A DNA stretch of 8,523 nucleotides, from the NCBI GenBank assembly GCA_003445855.1, contig DMCG01000243.1:1-8523 (forward strand), written 5' to 3'. The stretch comes from Spartobacteria bacterium (lineage in GTDB: Bacteria > Verrucomicrobiota > Verrucomicrobiia > Chthoniobacterales > UBA10450). The notes beneath the pieces were generated by a model. The model did not search any database, was not told the DNA's origin, and worked only from the letters and a program-made list of their open reading frames with translations. Numbering within the stretch: the stretch's first letter is position 1; the number at the start of each line of letters is the position of its first letter. Shown one piece after another: positions 1 through 6,136 of the stretch. A program made the position numbers and the translations under genes.

Positions 1-962
1 GCGAACGCAATCATCGCCGCATTGTCCGTGCACAACCAGGGCTCTGCACTTTTGAATTCAAATCCTTCCTGCTCGCAGGCGTCGCGGAGTTGTCGTCGCA
101 ATTCCTCATTGCAACTCACGCCGCCGCTCATCGTGACAAGATCGACATCGCACTTTTGCGCCGCCGCGATTGTCTTGCCTACGAGTACATCGACAATTGC
201 CTGTTGAAATGACGCGCAAAGATCTGCCAGGAAGTCTTCGCGCAGCTTCGGCAACAAATAGCGCACCGCCGTTTTCAATCCGCTGAAACTGAAATTTTCA
301 GAGTCGAGCATGCTGCGCGGCAAGTCGAAACGCGCCGGATCGCCGCTGCGCGCATGTTTTTCAATCTCGGGGCCACCGGGATAACCGAGCCCGAGAAGCT
401 TGGCGACTTTGTCGAACGCTTCGCCGGCGGCATCGTCCACCGTTCTGCCGATCAATTGATAGTCGCGAAGACCGCGCACCAGGATCGACATCGTATGTCC
501 GCCGCTGGCGATGAGAGAAATGTTTCGTTTAATTTCCGACGTGGCACGGTCTTCCAGACCGTGTTTGTGATCAGACACGGGCAAGATGCCCGTGCCACGA
601 AAAAACGGCGAGAGCAGGTGACCTTCAAGATGGTTGATTGCGAGGTAAGGCTTGCCAAAGCCAATGGCCAGGCCTTTAGCGATTGATGCGCCGATCATCA
701 AAGAACTTGCGAGGCCGGGTCCGCTCGTGGCCGCGAATGCATCCACATCCAACATGTCGATCTTAGCCCGACCTTTCGCGCGTTCGAGAAGTCGCGGTGC
801 ATGCACGAGGTGATTGCGCGACGCAACTTCAGGAACAACGCCGCCGAATTTTTCATGCTCGGCGATTTGCGAAGCGACTTCGCTCGCCAGCAATTCGCTT
901 CCGCGCAGGATCGCGACCGCGGTTTCGTCGCAGGATGTTTCGAGCGCGAGGATTGTCTTCAT
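1..962 (-). CDS. tsaD: TsaD, tRNA N6-adenosine threonylcarbamoyltransferase (partial, C-terminus beyond window)
   Basis: TsaD (Gcp/Kae1/YgjD family) is the cytoplasmic enzyme that transfers threonylcarbamoyl from TC-AMP to A37 of ANN-decoding tRNAs, working with TsaB and TsaE; it is essential in most bacteria. Reading down from the ATG at 962-960 gives 320 uninterrupted residues. The N-terminus MKTILALETSCDET is the family ASKHA signature. HLEGH places metal ligands H111 and H115, and SGGHT (153-157), DDAAGEAFDK, YPGGP, FSFSGLKTA, SGGVSCN and CTDNAAM (ligand D313) follow in the usual order. The last ~20-30 residues lie off the left edge. The oddity is residues 122-141 (RGTGILPV...HGLEDRAT), encoded exactly by a palindromic repeat between HLLSPFF and the SGGHT strand; without it the length matches ordinary TsaD. 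It lies 61 nt downstream of the S41 peptidase stop on the same strand and is probably cotranscribed. I see no Shine-Dalgarno before the ATG. The family call is very secure. Confidence 0.96.
   Translation of the reverse strand, partial: MKTILALETSCDETAVAILRGSELLASEVASQIAEHEKFGGVVPEVASRNHLVHAPRLLERAKGRAKIDMLDVDAFAATSGPGLASSLMIGASIAKGLAIGFGKPYLAINHLEGHLLSPFFRGTGILPVSDHKHGLEDRATSEIKRNISLIASGGHTMSILVRGLRDYQLIGRTVDDAAGEAFDKVAKLLGLGYPGGPEIEKHARSGDPARFDLPRSMLDSENFSFSGLKTAVRYLLPKLREDFLADLCASFQQAIVDVLVGKTIAAAQKCDVDLVTMSGGVSCNEELRRQLRDACEQEGFEFKSAEPWLCTDNAAMIAF
540..599. repeat. 60-bp palindromic repeat inside tsaD coding sequence
   Basis: The ends are a perfect 10-bp inverted repeat, CGTGGCACGG at 540-549 and CCGTGCCACG at 590-599. 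Inside are two perfect 8-bp hairpins with 3-nt loops: 545-563 (loop TCC) and 576-594 (loop AGA). A TGATCA palindrome lies between them at 569-574. The element is exactly 20 codons long, so it keeps the tsaD frame. The GTGGCACGGGC...GCCCGTGCCAC type is, from memory, abundant in Verrucomicrobiota genomes, often between genes. It is not a self-mobile element: no transposase is encoded. Confidence 0.85.
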
Positions 963-1024
963 GTTGTAGGGGCCGCTGTCCTCAGCGGCGAAACGTCTGC
1001 CGCCGAGACGGCGGCAGCTACAAC
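963..1024. repeat. 62-bp palindromic repeat filling the S41 peptidase-tsaD gap
   Basis: Outer arms are GTTGTAG (963-969) and CTACAAC (1018-1024). Two internal hairpins follow: 972-989, a 7-bp stem with loop TCCT, and 997-1017, a 9-bp stem with loop AGA. The layout (outer stem plus two hairpins, ~60 bp) matches the elements at 540-599 and 5928-5989. On the minus strand it starts with the last base of the peptidase TAG stop (1026-1024) and ends one base before the tsaD ATG. It therefore makes up the whole intergenic region. In RNA it would form a branched structure that could terminate or stabilise the transcript or mask the tsaD start; that part is inference. Confidence 0.8.
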
Positions 1025-2325
1025 TATTTTTTGACCGCGTCGCCCTTGGGTCCGTTTTGCTGCGCGTAAATCATCACGCCTTTGAGTGCGTCGATCGCCC
1101 GAAGCATCTGCGGATCTCGCGTCTTGATGATCTCCTTTTCCTCCTCCGGCTTTATGTTTTCAGCGCTACGCAACGCGGAAAGAGCGCGTTCCTGCTCTGC
1201 ACTCATGGGAACGCGAATGTTTGGCGTCACGCCATTCCCGTGAATCACTTGTTTGCTCGGCGTGTAATATTTCGCCGTGGTGAAGCGCAAAGCCGAACCG
1301 TCGGGCAACTGCATGACGTTCTGCACGGAGCCTTTTCCAAAAGTGGTTTCGCCGACGAGGATGGCGCGATGCAAATCTTTGAGCGCACCGGACACGATCT
1401 CCGCACCACTGGCGCTGCCTTCATTGGCCAGAACGGCCATCGGAAAATTCGGACGCTCTTTTGCTGCCCCGGAAGTCGAGTACTCACGTTGCTGCGAGGC
1501 GACACGACCCTGCGTTGAAACCACTTTGGTGTTGGGCGGCAGAAATTGGGCGCAAACGTCCACCGCGCTGTTCAAAAGCCCTCCGGGATTATTGCGAAGA
1601 TCGAGAACGAGCGCCTGCATTCCCTGCTTTTGCAATTCATCGAGCGCTTTCGACAATTCATCCGCGGTCGGCTCGTTGAATTGAATTAATCGGACATAGC
1701 CAATCTTATATGGACCGGTCAGCTCGGTGTCGAGCAGCCTGGCTCCCTTGACGCTTTGCACTTTTATCTCCACGCGCTCGAGCGTGTATTCCCTGATCTC
1801 CTTCGTCGAAGGCCGCAGCAGCGTGAGAGTTACTTTTTGGCCCGGCGGTCCGCGCAAGATATTGACGGCATCCTGCAGCTCCATTCTTTCCGTGGAAGCG
1901 CCGTTTACTTTCAAAATCTGATCGCCGGAAAGAATGCCGGCCTTCGCCGCCGGCGTGTCCTCCATCGCCGTGACGACCGTCGGCAAACCAGTTTTCATCG
2001 AAACCTCGATCCCGAGGCCGTTGAAACGGCTGCGCGTGTCGTCTTGCATGTCGCGAAAGTCATCCGGATCCATGAACTGGCTGTGAGGATCGAGCGACGC
2101 GAGCATCCCTTTCATCGCGGCCGTGATGAGATCGTGATAACTCGTCTTGTTCCCATCTACGTAATCCTGCCGGATCAATTGAACGGCTTTTGCGAAAATG
2201 GAGATTTGCGAGTAACCGTTGTCGTCCCCGTCAGTCGCCGCGCGCGCCTTGTGGAAGCACACGCCGAGTAAAATGTTAAAGAACAAAAGGCAAACTAACG
2301 TGCCGAGAAGAAGGCGTCGTCTCAT
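1024..2325 (-). CDS. S41 family C-terminal processing peptidase (CtpA/Prc type) with PDZ domain
   Basis: This is an exported serine protease of the carboxy-terminal processing family, which trims or degrades proteins at their C-termini in the envelope. From the ATG at 2325 the protein has 433 residues. MRRRLLLGTL followed by a hydrophobic stretch and ARA/A gives a signal peptide cleaved near residue 29. A PDZ domain spans about 99-172 (FNGLGIEV...GDQILKVNGAS), and the protease core includes LVLDLRNNPGGLL. The Ser/Lys dyad is S306 in EGSASGAEI and K331 in GETTFGKGSVQ, 25 residues apart as in CtpB, with Q335 at the expected place. The open frame extends upstream to an ATG at 2358 and a TTG at 2382. 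I prefer 2325 because the signal peptide begins there and a promoter-like sequence overlaps the longer versions. It is divergent from the DUF885 gene and upstream of tsaD, probably in one operon. Its substrate is unknown. Confidence 0.93.
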   Translation of the reverse strand: MRRRLLLGTLVCLLFFNILLGVCFHKARAATDGDDNGYSQISIFAKAVQLIRQDYVDGNKTSYHDLITAAMKGMLASLDPHSQFMDPDDFRDMQDDTRSRFNGLGIEVSMKTGLPTVVTAMEDTPAAKAGILSGDQILKVNGASTERMELQDAVNILRGPPGQKVTLTLLRPSTKEIREYTLERVEIKVQSVKGARLLDTELTGPYKIGYVRLIQFNEPTADELSKALDELQKQGMQALVLDLRNNPGGLLNSAVDVCAQFLPPNTKVVSTQGRVASQQREYSTSGAAKERPNFPMAVLANEGSASGAEIVSGALKDLHRAILVGETTFGKGSVQNVMQLPDGSALRFTTAKYYTPSKQVIHGNGVTPNIRVPMSAEQERALSALRSAENIKPEEEKEIIKTRDPQMLRAIDALKGVMIYAQQNGPKGDAVKK

Positions 2326-2346
2326 GTTATGAAAGACTATCGCCAA

Positions 2347-2375
2347 ATCATCGCGCATCCGGAAATTTTTGGCAA
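2347..2375 (-). promoter_or_regulatory. Candidate sigma70-type promoter for the S41 peptidase/tsaD unit
   Basis: On the minus strand TTGCCA (2375-2370, 5/6 to TTGACA) is followed after 17 nt by GATGAT (2352-2347, 4/6 to TATAAT). Transcription would start near 2340, just upstream of the ATG at 2325. Its -35 hexamer overlaps that of the plus-strand candidate. This is a consensus match only; verrucomicrobial promoters are poorly characterised. Confidence 0.3.
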
Positions 2376-2397
2376 CGTGCAAAGCGTCGACTAACTT
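2369..2397 (+). promoter_or_regulatory. Candidate sigma70-type promoter for the DUF885 gene
   Basis: TTGGCA (2369-2374, 5/6 to consensus) is followed after exactly 17 nt by TAACTT (2392-2397, which keeps the key T1, A2 and T6). Transcription would begin near 2404, leaving a ~24-nt leader before the GTG at 2428. The -35 overlaps the opposite-strand candidate by five bases, so the two units would share a regulatory point. Confidence 0.3.
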
Positions 2398-2427
2398 TGC
2401 GCTGCACGAACGAAACGATTCCCTAAA

Positions 2428-4278
2428 GTGAAAGTTTTCGCCCGCGTCCTTTCGATTATTGCGCTATCACTCCCGTGTTTGTGCAACTTCGCGGCGCAAA
2501 CCCCCGATGCTGAATACGAGGCGGTGGCCGAGGAATATATCAAAGGTTATTTCGCCGCTCGTCCGCTTCAGGGCACCGCCCTCGGTCTGCACGAATATGA
2601 CGGCAAAATCACCGATTACAGCCGGCTCGCGCTCGATGCCGAGCTTTCCCGGTTGCGGCGGTTCGACGATCGGTTGAAAAAGTTCGACCCGGATAAATTG
2701 AGTCAGCGCCAGTCGATCGATCTGCGCATCCTGCAGACCGCGATCAAAAAGGAACTCTTTCAAATGCAGGAGATGTCGATCTTCGAACGCAATCCCATGG
2801 TTTACGCGCGCGCGGCCGATGTAAACGTTTACGTAAAACGAAATTTCGCGCCGTTGGAGGATCGCGTTCGCAGCATTGTCGCAATCGAATCCCAGGTTCC
2901 GAACATCGTCATCGCGGCAAAAACGAACTTGAGTGACGTGCTTCCCAAACCCTATGTCGAACTTGCCATCCAAATCGCGAAAGGTTCTTCCGATTTCCTC
3001 AAGAAAAACCTGGTCGCAGCGATCGCCGAGCTGAAGGACGAGCGAATTCGCGCCGAATTTCAGGAGTCCAATCGCAAAGCCGCGGCCGCGCTCACCGATT
3101 ATGCGGCGTGGCTGGAACGCGACAAACTTCCGAAAGCGTCGCCTGATTTCGCCCTAGGCACCGAAAAATTTCAGCGCCTGCTCGCCGACACTGAACTTGT
3201 CGATCTTGCGCCTGAAAAAATTCTCGAGATCGGGATGGTGCAGCTAAAGGCGGAGCAAAACGCATTTGCCGAAGCGGCAAAAAAAATCGATCCCGATAAA
3301 TCGCCTGTCGAAGTCTTCAAACAAATCCAGAGCGAGCACCCGACTCCTGAAAATTTGCTCACCGATATCGGAAAAAATCTCGAGCAAATCCGAAAATACG
3401 TCACGAGTCATCATCTCGTGACGATCCCTTCGGAAGTGCGGGCGCGCGTGAAAGAGACGCCGCAATATCGCCGCGCCACGTCGTTTGCCTCGATGGATAC
3501 GCCAGGCCCCTTCGAAAAAAGAGCGACCGAAGCCTATTACTACGTCACGCCGACCGAAAGCGAGTGGCCGGAGAAACAGAAAGAGGAATGGCTGACCGCT
3601 TTTAACTATTACACCGCGGACATCGTTTCCATCCACGAAGCCTATCCCGGGCATTACGTCCAGTTTTTGCGCTTGAACGCGTCGCCCGCGACCAAAGTGG
3701 AAAAAATCTTTGGCAGCTACGCATTCGTCGAAGGCTGGGCGCATTACTGCGAGCAAATGACGATCGACCAGGGTTACGGCAGCACGCCGACTCCGAGTCC
3801 AACGCCAAAGCCAAGTGCAAGTCCGAGTCCGAGCGCGACCGCAACGCCGAAACCCAAGCCGAGCCCGAATACAAGTCCGACCCCAAGTGTCGATAATATC
3901 AAACGCGCTGCGAAATATCGCATGGCGCAGGCCGACGAAGCAATGCTGCGCTTATGCCGCTTGTGCGTGTCGATCAAAATGCACACGCAGAACATGACTG
4001 TCGATGAAGGGACAAAATTCTTTCAGGACAATTGTTATTATGAGGAAAAACCAGCGCGGACCGAGGCGATGCGCGGCACTTTCGATCCCGGCTATCTCAA
4101 TTACACGCTCGGCAAATTACAAATCCTGAAACTGCGTGATGATTATAAAACGCAGGAGGGCGAAAACTTTTCGCTCCAAAAGTTCCATAATGAATTACTC
4201 AATCATGGCATGCCGCCCATTCGCCTCCTGCGCGAGATCATGCTCAAAGACAAATCGAAATGGGACCAAGTGCTGTAA
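2428..4278 (+). CDS. Secreted DUF885 (COG4805) family metallopeptidase-like protein with internal Pro/Ser/Thr tract
   Basis: This 616-residue protein belongs to the DUF885 family, which resembles zinc metallocarboxypeptidases; substrate unknown. The start is a GTG: the same frame has a stop at 2392, and the product begins with a signal peptide (MKVFARVLSIIALSLP..., possible cleavage FAA/Q near residue 23). Cysteines at 17 and 19 do not make a convincing lipobox. After a helical region the hallmark motif IHEAYPGHY gives H403, E404 and H409, the HExxxGH metal signature. EGWAHYCEQM (435-444, E435 and H439) follows, then MHTQNMTVDEGTKFF (518-532) and a C-terminal region with GYLNYTLGKLQILKLR. Between EGWAHY and the next conserved helix, residues 453-487 are a low-complexity run of TP, SP, KP and SA units, where relatives continue almost directly. 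It is transcribed away from the peptidase gene and converges with rmuC. No Shine-Dalgarno is evident. Confidence 0.9.
   Translation: MKVFARVLSIIALSLPCLCNFAAQTPDAEYEAVAEEYIKGYFAARPLQGTALGLHEYDGKITDYSRLALDAELSRLRRFDDRLKKFDPDKLSQRQSIDLRILQTAIKKELFQMQEMSIFERNPMVYARAADVNVYVKRNFAPLEDRVRSIVAIESQVPNIVIAAKTNLSDVLPKPYVELAIQIAKGSSDFLKKNLVAAIAELKDERIRAEFQESNRKAAAALTDYAAWLERDKLPKASPDFALGTEKFQRLLADTELVDLAPEKILEIGMVQLKAEQNAFAEAAKKIDPDKSPVEVFKQIQSEHPTPENLLTDIGKNLEQIRKYVTSHHLVTIPSEVRARVKETPQYRRATSFASMDTPGPFEKRATEAYYYVTPTESEWPEKQKEEWLTAFNYYTADIVSIHEAYPGHYVQFLRLNASPATKVEKIFGSYAFVEGWAHYCEQMTIDQGYGSTPTPSPTPKPSASPSPSATATPKPKPSPNTSPTPSVDNIKRAAKYRMAQADEAMLRLCRLCVSIKMHTQNMTVDEGTKFFQDNCYYEEKPARTEAMRGTFDPGYLNYTLGKLQILKLRDDYKTQEGENFSLQKFHNELLNHGMPPIRLLREIMLKDKSKWDQVL
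3784..3888 (+). repeat. Low-complexity Pro/Ser/Thr-coding tract inside the DUF885 core
   Basis: This stretch consists of degenerate ACG/CCG/AGT/CCA/AAG codons encoding TP, SP and KP dipeptides (residues 453-487, about 35 residues). The hexamers CCGACT, CCGAGT and AAGTCC recur with drift, suggesting expansion by replication slippage. It keeps the frame. Such tracts are common as linkers between domains of secreted bacterial proteins; here it lies within a single conserved domain, between EGWAHYCEQM and the following helix. Confidence 0.75.
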
Positions 4279-4321
4279 TCTTTCTTACTCTTACTCTTAC
4301 TCGCGCTCTTGCTCCTGCTCG
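4279..4321. repeat. Pyrimidine-rich short-repeat tract after the DUF885 stop
   Basis: Directly after the TAA (4276-4278) the plus strand is almost all C and T for about 43 nt. It contains three copies of the hexamer unit CTTACT, then degenerate CTCTTG/CTCCTG units. It shows no coding signal and no stem. It lies between convergent genes and could affect transcript 3' ends, or could be only slippage-derived simple sequence. Confidence 0.55.
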
Positions 4322-4347
4322 TAATCGATTGTCGATCTTACACGTGC

Positions 4348-4463
4348 GTCATCCCGAGGTCGCCGCGGCGACCGAGGGACCTCACACAGGTTCGAAAGTT
4401 CACGCACTCTATCGAGCGTAATCTTCACAATTTTGCGGGGTCCCTCACTCCGTTCGGGATGAC
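4348..4463. repeat. MITE-like inverted-repeat element between convergent genes
   Basis: The termini GTCATCCCGA (4348-4357) and TCGGGATGAC (4454-4463) are perfect 10-bp inverted repeats. A second pair, GAGGGACC and GGTCCCTC, lies further in. There is an internal GTCGCCGCGGCGAC palindrome near 4360. No reading frame of note is present. A 13-bp direct repeat, CGATTGTCGATCT, flanks it at 4326-4338 and 4472-4484, the right copy overlapping the rmuC stop codon. The size, inverted ends and flanking repeat resemble a non-autonomous miniature element. It could also serve as a bidirectional terminator for the DUF885 gene and rmuC. Confidence 0.6.
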
Positions 4464-4482
4464 CACGCGAGCGATTGTCGAT

Positions 4483-5691
4483 CTAATCCTCCGCGTCCGG
4501 ATCGGGAATTAAGTTTTTCAGCAGCGGCTGTGGATTGCTCGGAAGTTCCTCTACATCGCGCAGCTTCTTTGTGATCGCGCGCGAACGCACCGCCACGTTG
4601 TCCACGTGGCGCGAGGCTTGATCGAGCTTGTCTTTCACGGCTGACAACGCTTCGCCAAATTTTCCGAACTCGGTTTTCACCGTGGAAAGCAAGTTCCAAA
4701 CTTCGCTCGAACGTTTTTGAATTGCCAGCGTGCGAAAACCCATCTGCAAACTATTGAGCAAGGCGGCCAGCGTGGTTGGTCCGGCAAAGACGACGCGGCA
4801 ATCGCGCTGCACTTGTTCCGCCAAACCGATGCGACGGATCGCCTCGGCATACAGCCCTTCCGTAGGCAAAAACATCAGGGCAAAATCGGTCGTGCGCGGC
4901 GGGTTGATGTACTTCTGGCAAATATCTTTGGCGCTGCGCTTCAACTGGGTTTCGAGACTTTTCATCGCGTCCTCGATTGCCGTGACATCGCCCTGATCTT
5001 GCGCCGCAAGCAAACGTTGGTAATCCTCAGTCGGAAATTTGGCGTCGATCGGCAGCCAGACCGGCGCGCCATTTTCATCGCCCGGCAATTTGATGGCGAA
5101 CTCGACGTGCTCGCCGCTCTCCTCGCGCGTCTTCACATTGCGCGCGAACTGGTCGGGCGTGAGCACTTGCTCGAGCAACGCGCCCAGTTGCACTTCGCCC
5201 CAGCCACCGCGCATTTTCACGTTGCTAAGAACTTTTTGCAGTCCACCGACATCGCTCGCCAATTGTTGCATCGCGCCCAACCCTTGATGCACTTGCTCCA
5301 GCCGATCGCTCACCAGTTTGAAAGATTCGCCCAGGCGCTTCTCCAGCGTTCCTTGCAATTTTTCGTCGACCGTCGCTCGCATCTTGTCGATCTGCTTCGC
5401 ATTGTCTTCCTGGAGTTCCTTCAAGCGAAGATCGACAATCGAACGCACGCTTTCGAGCGACGTTCCCAGTTCTTCGCGCTGCGTCTTCGCCGCGCCGGCG
5501 CTTTCTTCACGGCCGCGCGACATCTCTTCGCGCAACATCCGCTCGCCGCGCTCCTGTGCACGCTCAAACAGCTCAATTTTGCTCAGCAACTTTTCATCGG
5601 CGCCACCACCGCGTCGTGTGAAAAAAAGAATGACCGCGACAAGTCCGCCGCCCCCGATCACGCCGAAGACGAGATAAAGCAGCGGACTCAC
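4483..5691 (-). CDS. rmuC: RmuC-family DNA recombination protein
   Basis: RmuC (COG1322) is a nuclease-related protein first linked in E. coli to limiting inversions at short inverted repeats. The 402-residue product has an N-terminal membrane anchor (residues ~4-25, LLYLVFGVIGGGG...) and then a charged helical, coiled-coil region to about 140. The conserved core begins at NVKMRGGWGEVQLGALLEQVL (157-177) and continues with WLPIDAKFPTEDYQRL (212-227), SAKDICQKYINPPRTTDFA (253-271) and FLPTEGLYAEA. The start is a GTG at 5691; an in-frame TAA lies 12 nt upstream, and no ATG fits the anchor. It stands alone, convergent with the DUF885 gene, with repeats at both ends. A link between an inverted-repeat-handling protein and these repeats would be speculative. 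The family call is secure. Confidence 0.95.
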   Translation of the reverse strand: MSPLLYLVFGVIGGGGLVAVILFFTRRGGGADEKLLSKIELFERAQERGERMLREEMSRGREESAGAAKTQREELGTSLESVRSIVDLRLKELQEDNAKQIDKMRATVDEKLQGTLEKRLGESFKLVSDRLEQVHQGLGAMQQLASDVGGLQKVLSNVKMRGGWGEVQLGALLEQVLTPDQFARNVKTREESGEHVEFAIKLPGDENGAPVWLPIDAKFPTEDYQRLLAAQDQGDVTAIEDAMKSLETQLKRSAKDICQKYINPPRTTDFALMFLPTEGLYAEAIRRIGLAEQVQRDCRVVFAGPTTLAALLNSLQMGFRTLAIQKRSSEVWNLLSTVKTEFGKFGEALSAVKDKLDQASRHVDNVAVRSRAITKKLRDVEELPSNPQPLLKNLIPDPDAED

Positions 5692-5756
5692 AATTCGTGA
5701 TTAAACGATGCGGCGCGGATTTCAAGAGCGTGCAAGAAAATCGACATCCCCCGCGT

Positions 5757-5920
5757 TGTCATCCTGAGCGAAGCGAATGGAGCCGGTGGGAGCCGAGCGA
5801 CATGGACGGGAAGCCCGAACGGGCGAGTGAGCGGGAGCGAACGAGTCAAGGATCTCTCACAAACTCGAGAATTACGCTACCTGATCAGTAAGAGATTTCT
5901 CGACTTCGCTCGAAATGACA
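5757..5920. repeat. Imperfect inverted-repeat (MITE-like) element upstream of rmuC
   Basis: The left end TGTCATCCTGAGCGAAGCGA (5757-5776) pairs imperfectly with the right end CTTCGCTCGAAATGACA (5904-5920). Inner AAGGATCTCTCA and TAAGAGATTTCTCG segments also pair. A GC-rich insert (~5778-5850) reads DMDGKPERASERE on the plus strand. I recall this repeat type, including that peptide, from many verrucomicrobial assemblies as spurious short ORFs. No gene is supported. With the next repeat it accounts for most of the ~300-bp gap 5692-5989; positions 5692-5756 show nothing beyond leader for rmuC. Confidence 0.6.
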
Positions 5921-5927
5921 AGAACCG

Positions 5928-5989
5928 CTGTAGCGGCGCTCTATGAGCGTCGCACTACGAGATTCGGCGGTCATAGACCGCCGCTACAG
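5928..5989. repeat. 62-bp palindromic repeat abutting the TonB-receptor remnant
   Basis: The outer arms CTGTAGCGG (5928-5936) and CCGCTACAG (5981-5989) are a perfect 9-bp inverted repeat. The right internal hairpin CGGCGGTC-ATA-GACCGCCG (5965-5983) is perfect. The left one (around 5935-5953, loop CTATG) has one wobble pair. Size and architecture match the element at 963-1024. On the minus strand it begins at the base directly after the TAA stop (5992-5990) of the receptor remnant, so it could form the 3' end of the B12 operon transcript. No T-run follows, so it is not a classical intrinsic terminator. Confidence 0.75.
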
Positions 5990-6136
5990 TTAAAACCTCA
6001 ACTTCACTCCCGCGTACGCCGCGCGGCCAAGTGCCAGAAAACCGAAAACTTCCGCGTAATGCTCGTTCGTAAGATTGTCGATCCGGCCGAAGATCGACAT
6101 GTGCGAGTTGATTTCGTATCCGGCGGTGAATTTCAG
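5990..6136 (-). pseudogene. Remnant C-terminus of a TonB-dependent receptor
   Basis: This stretch encodes KFTAGYEINSH..., then MSIFGRIDNLTNEHYAEVFG and ALGRAAYAGVKLRF before a TAA. It is the last β-strands of a TonB-dependent outer-membrane receptor, ending in the usual C-terminal aromatic residue. Over the last 41 residues it matches the receptor end at 8398-8523 at 35 positions, and a 32-nt block is identical (6072-6103 and 8480-8511). Nothing upstream in the frame resembles a receptor: it runs into the 3' end of btuF in another frame and overlaps the btuF stop. With no plug or barrel it cannot be functional. It is best explained as the relic of a second receptor gene or of a duplication of the module. 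Confidence 0.82.

Noticed and set aside
354..686. 110-codon open frame on the plus strand
   Set aside because: It is antisense to tsaD. Its HGQDARAT segment comes from the palindromic repeat, which is open on both strands.
1057..2271. Plus-strand open frames of up to 171 codons opposite the S41 peptidase
   Set aside because: The minus-strand protein carries a signal peptide, PDZ domain and Ser/Lys dyad; the plus-strand translations have none.
2428..2490. Lipoprotein signal in the DUF885 protein
   Set aside because: Cysteines at 17 and 19 are preceded by LSLP and PCL, which do not match the [LVI][AS][GA]C lipobox. An ordinary signal peptide fits better.
2467..3756. Minus-strand open frames of 168 and 170 codons
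   Set aside because: They are antisense to the well-supported DUF885 gene and have no recognisable motifs.
4717..5700. 327-codon open frame on the plus strand
   Set aside because: It lies wholly antisense to rmuC, whose protein shows the full family motif set. The antisense translation is rich in Arg, Gln and His with no recognisable domain, as expected of a shadow frame.
5697..5891. Small ORF encoding DMDGKPERASERE
   Set aside because: The peptide comes from an interspersed repeat and recurs, from memory, as a spurious ORF in related genomes. No ribosome site is present.
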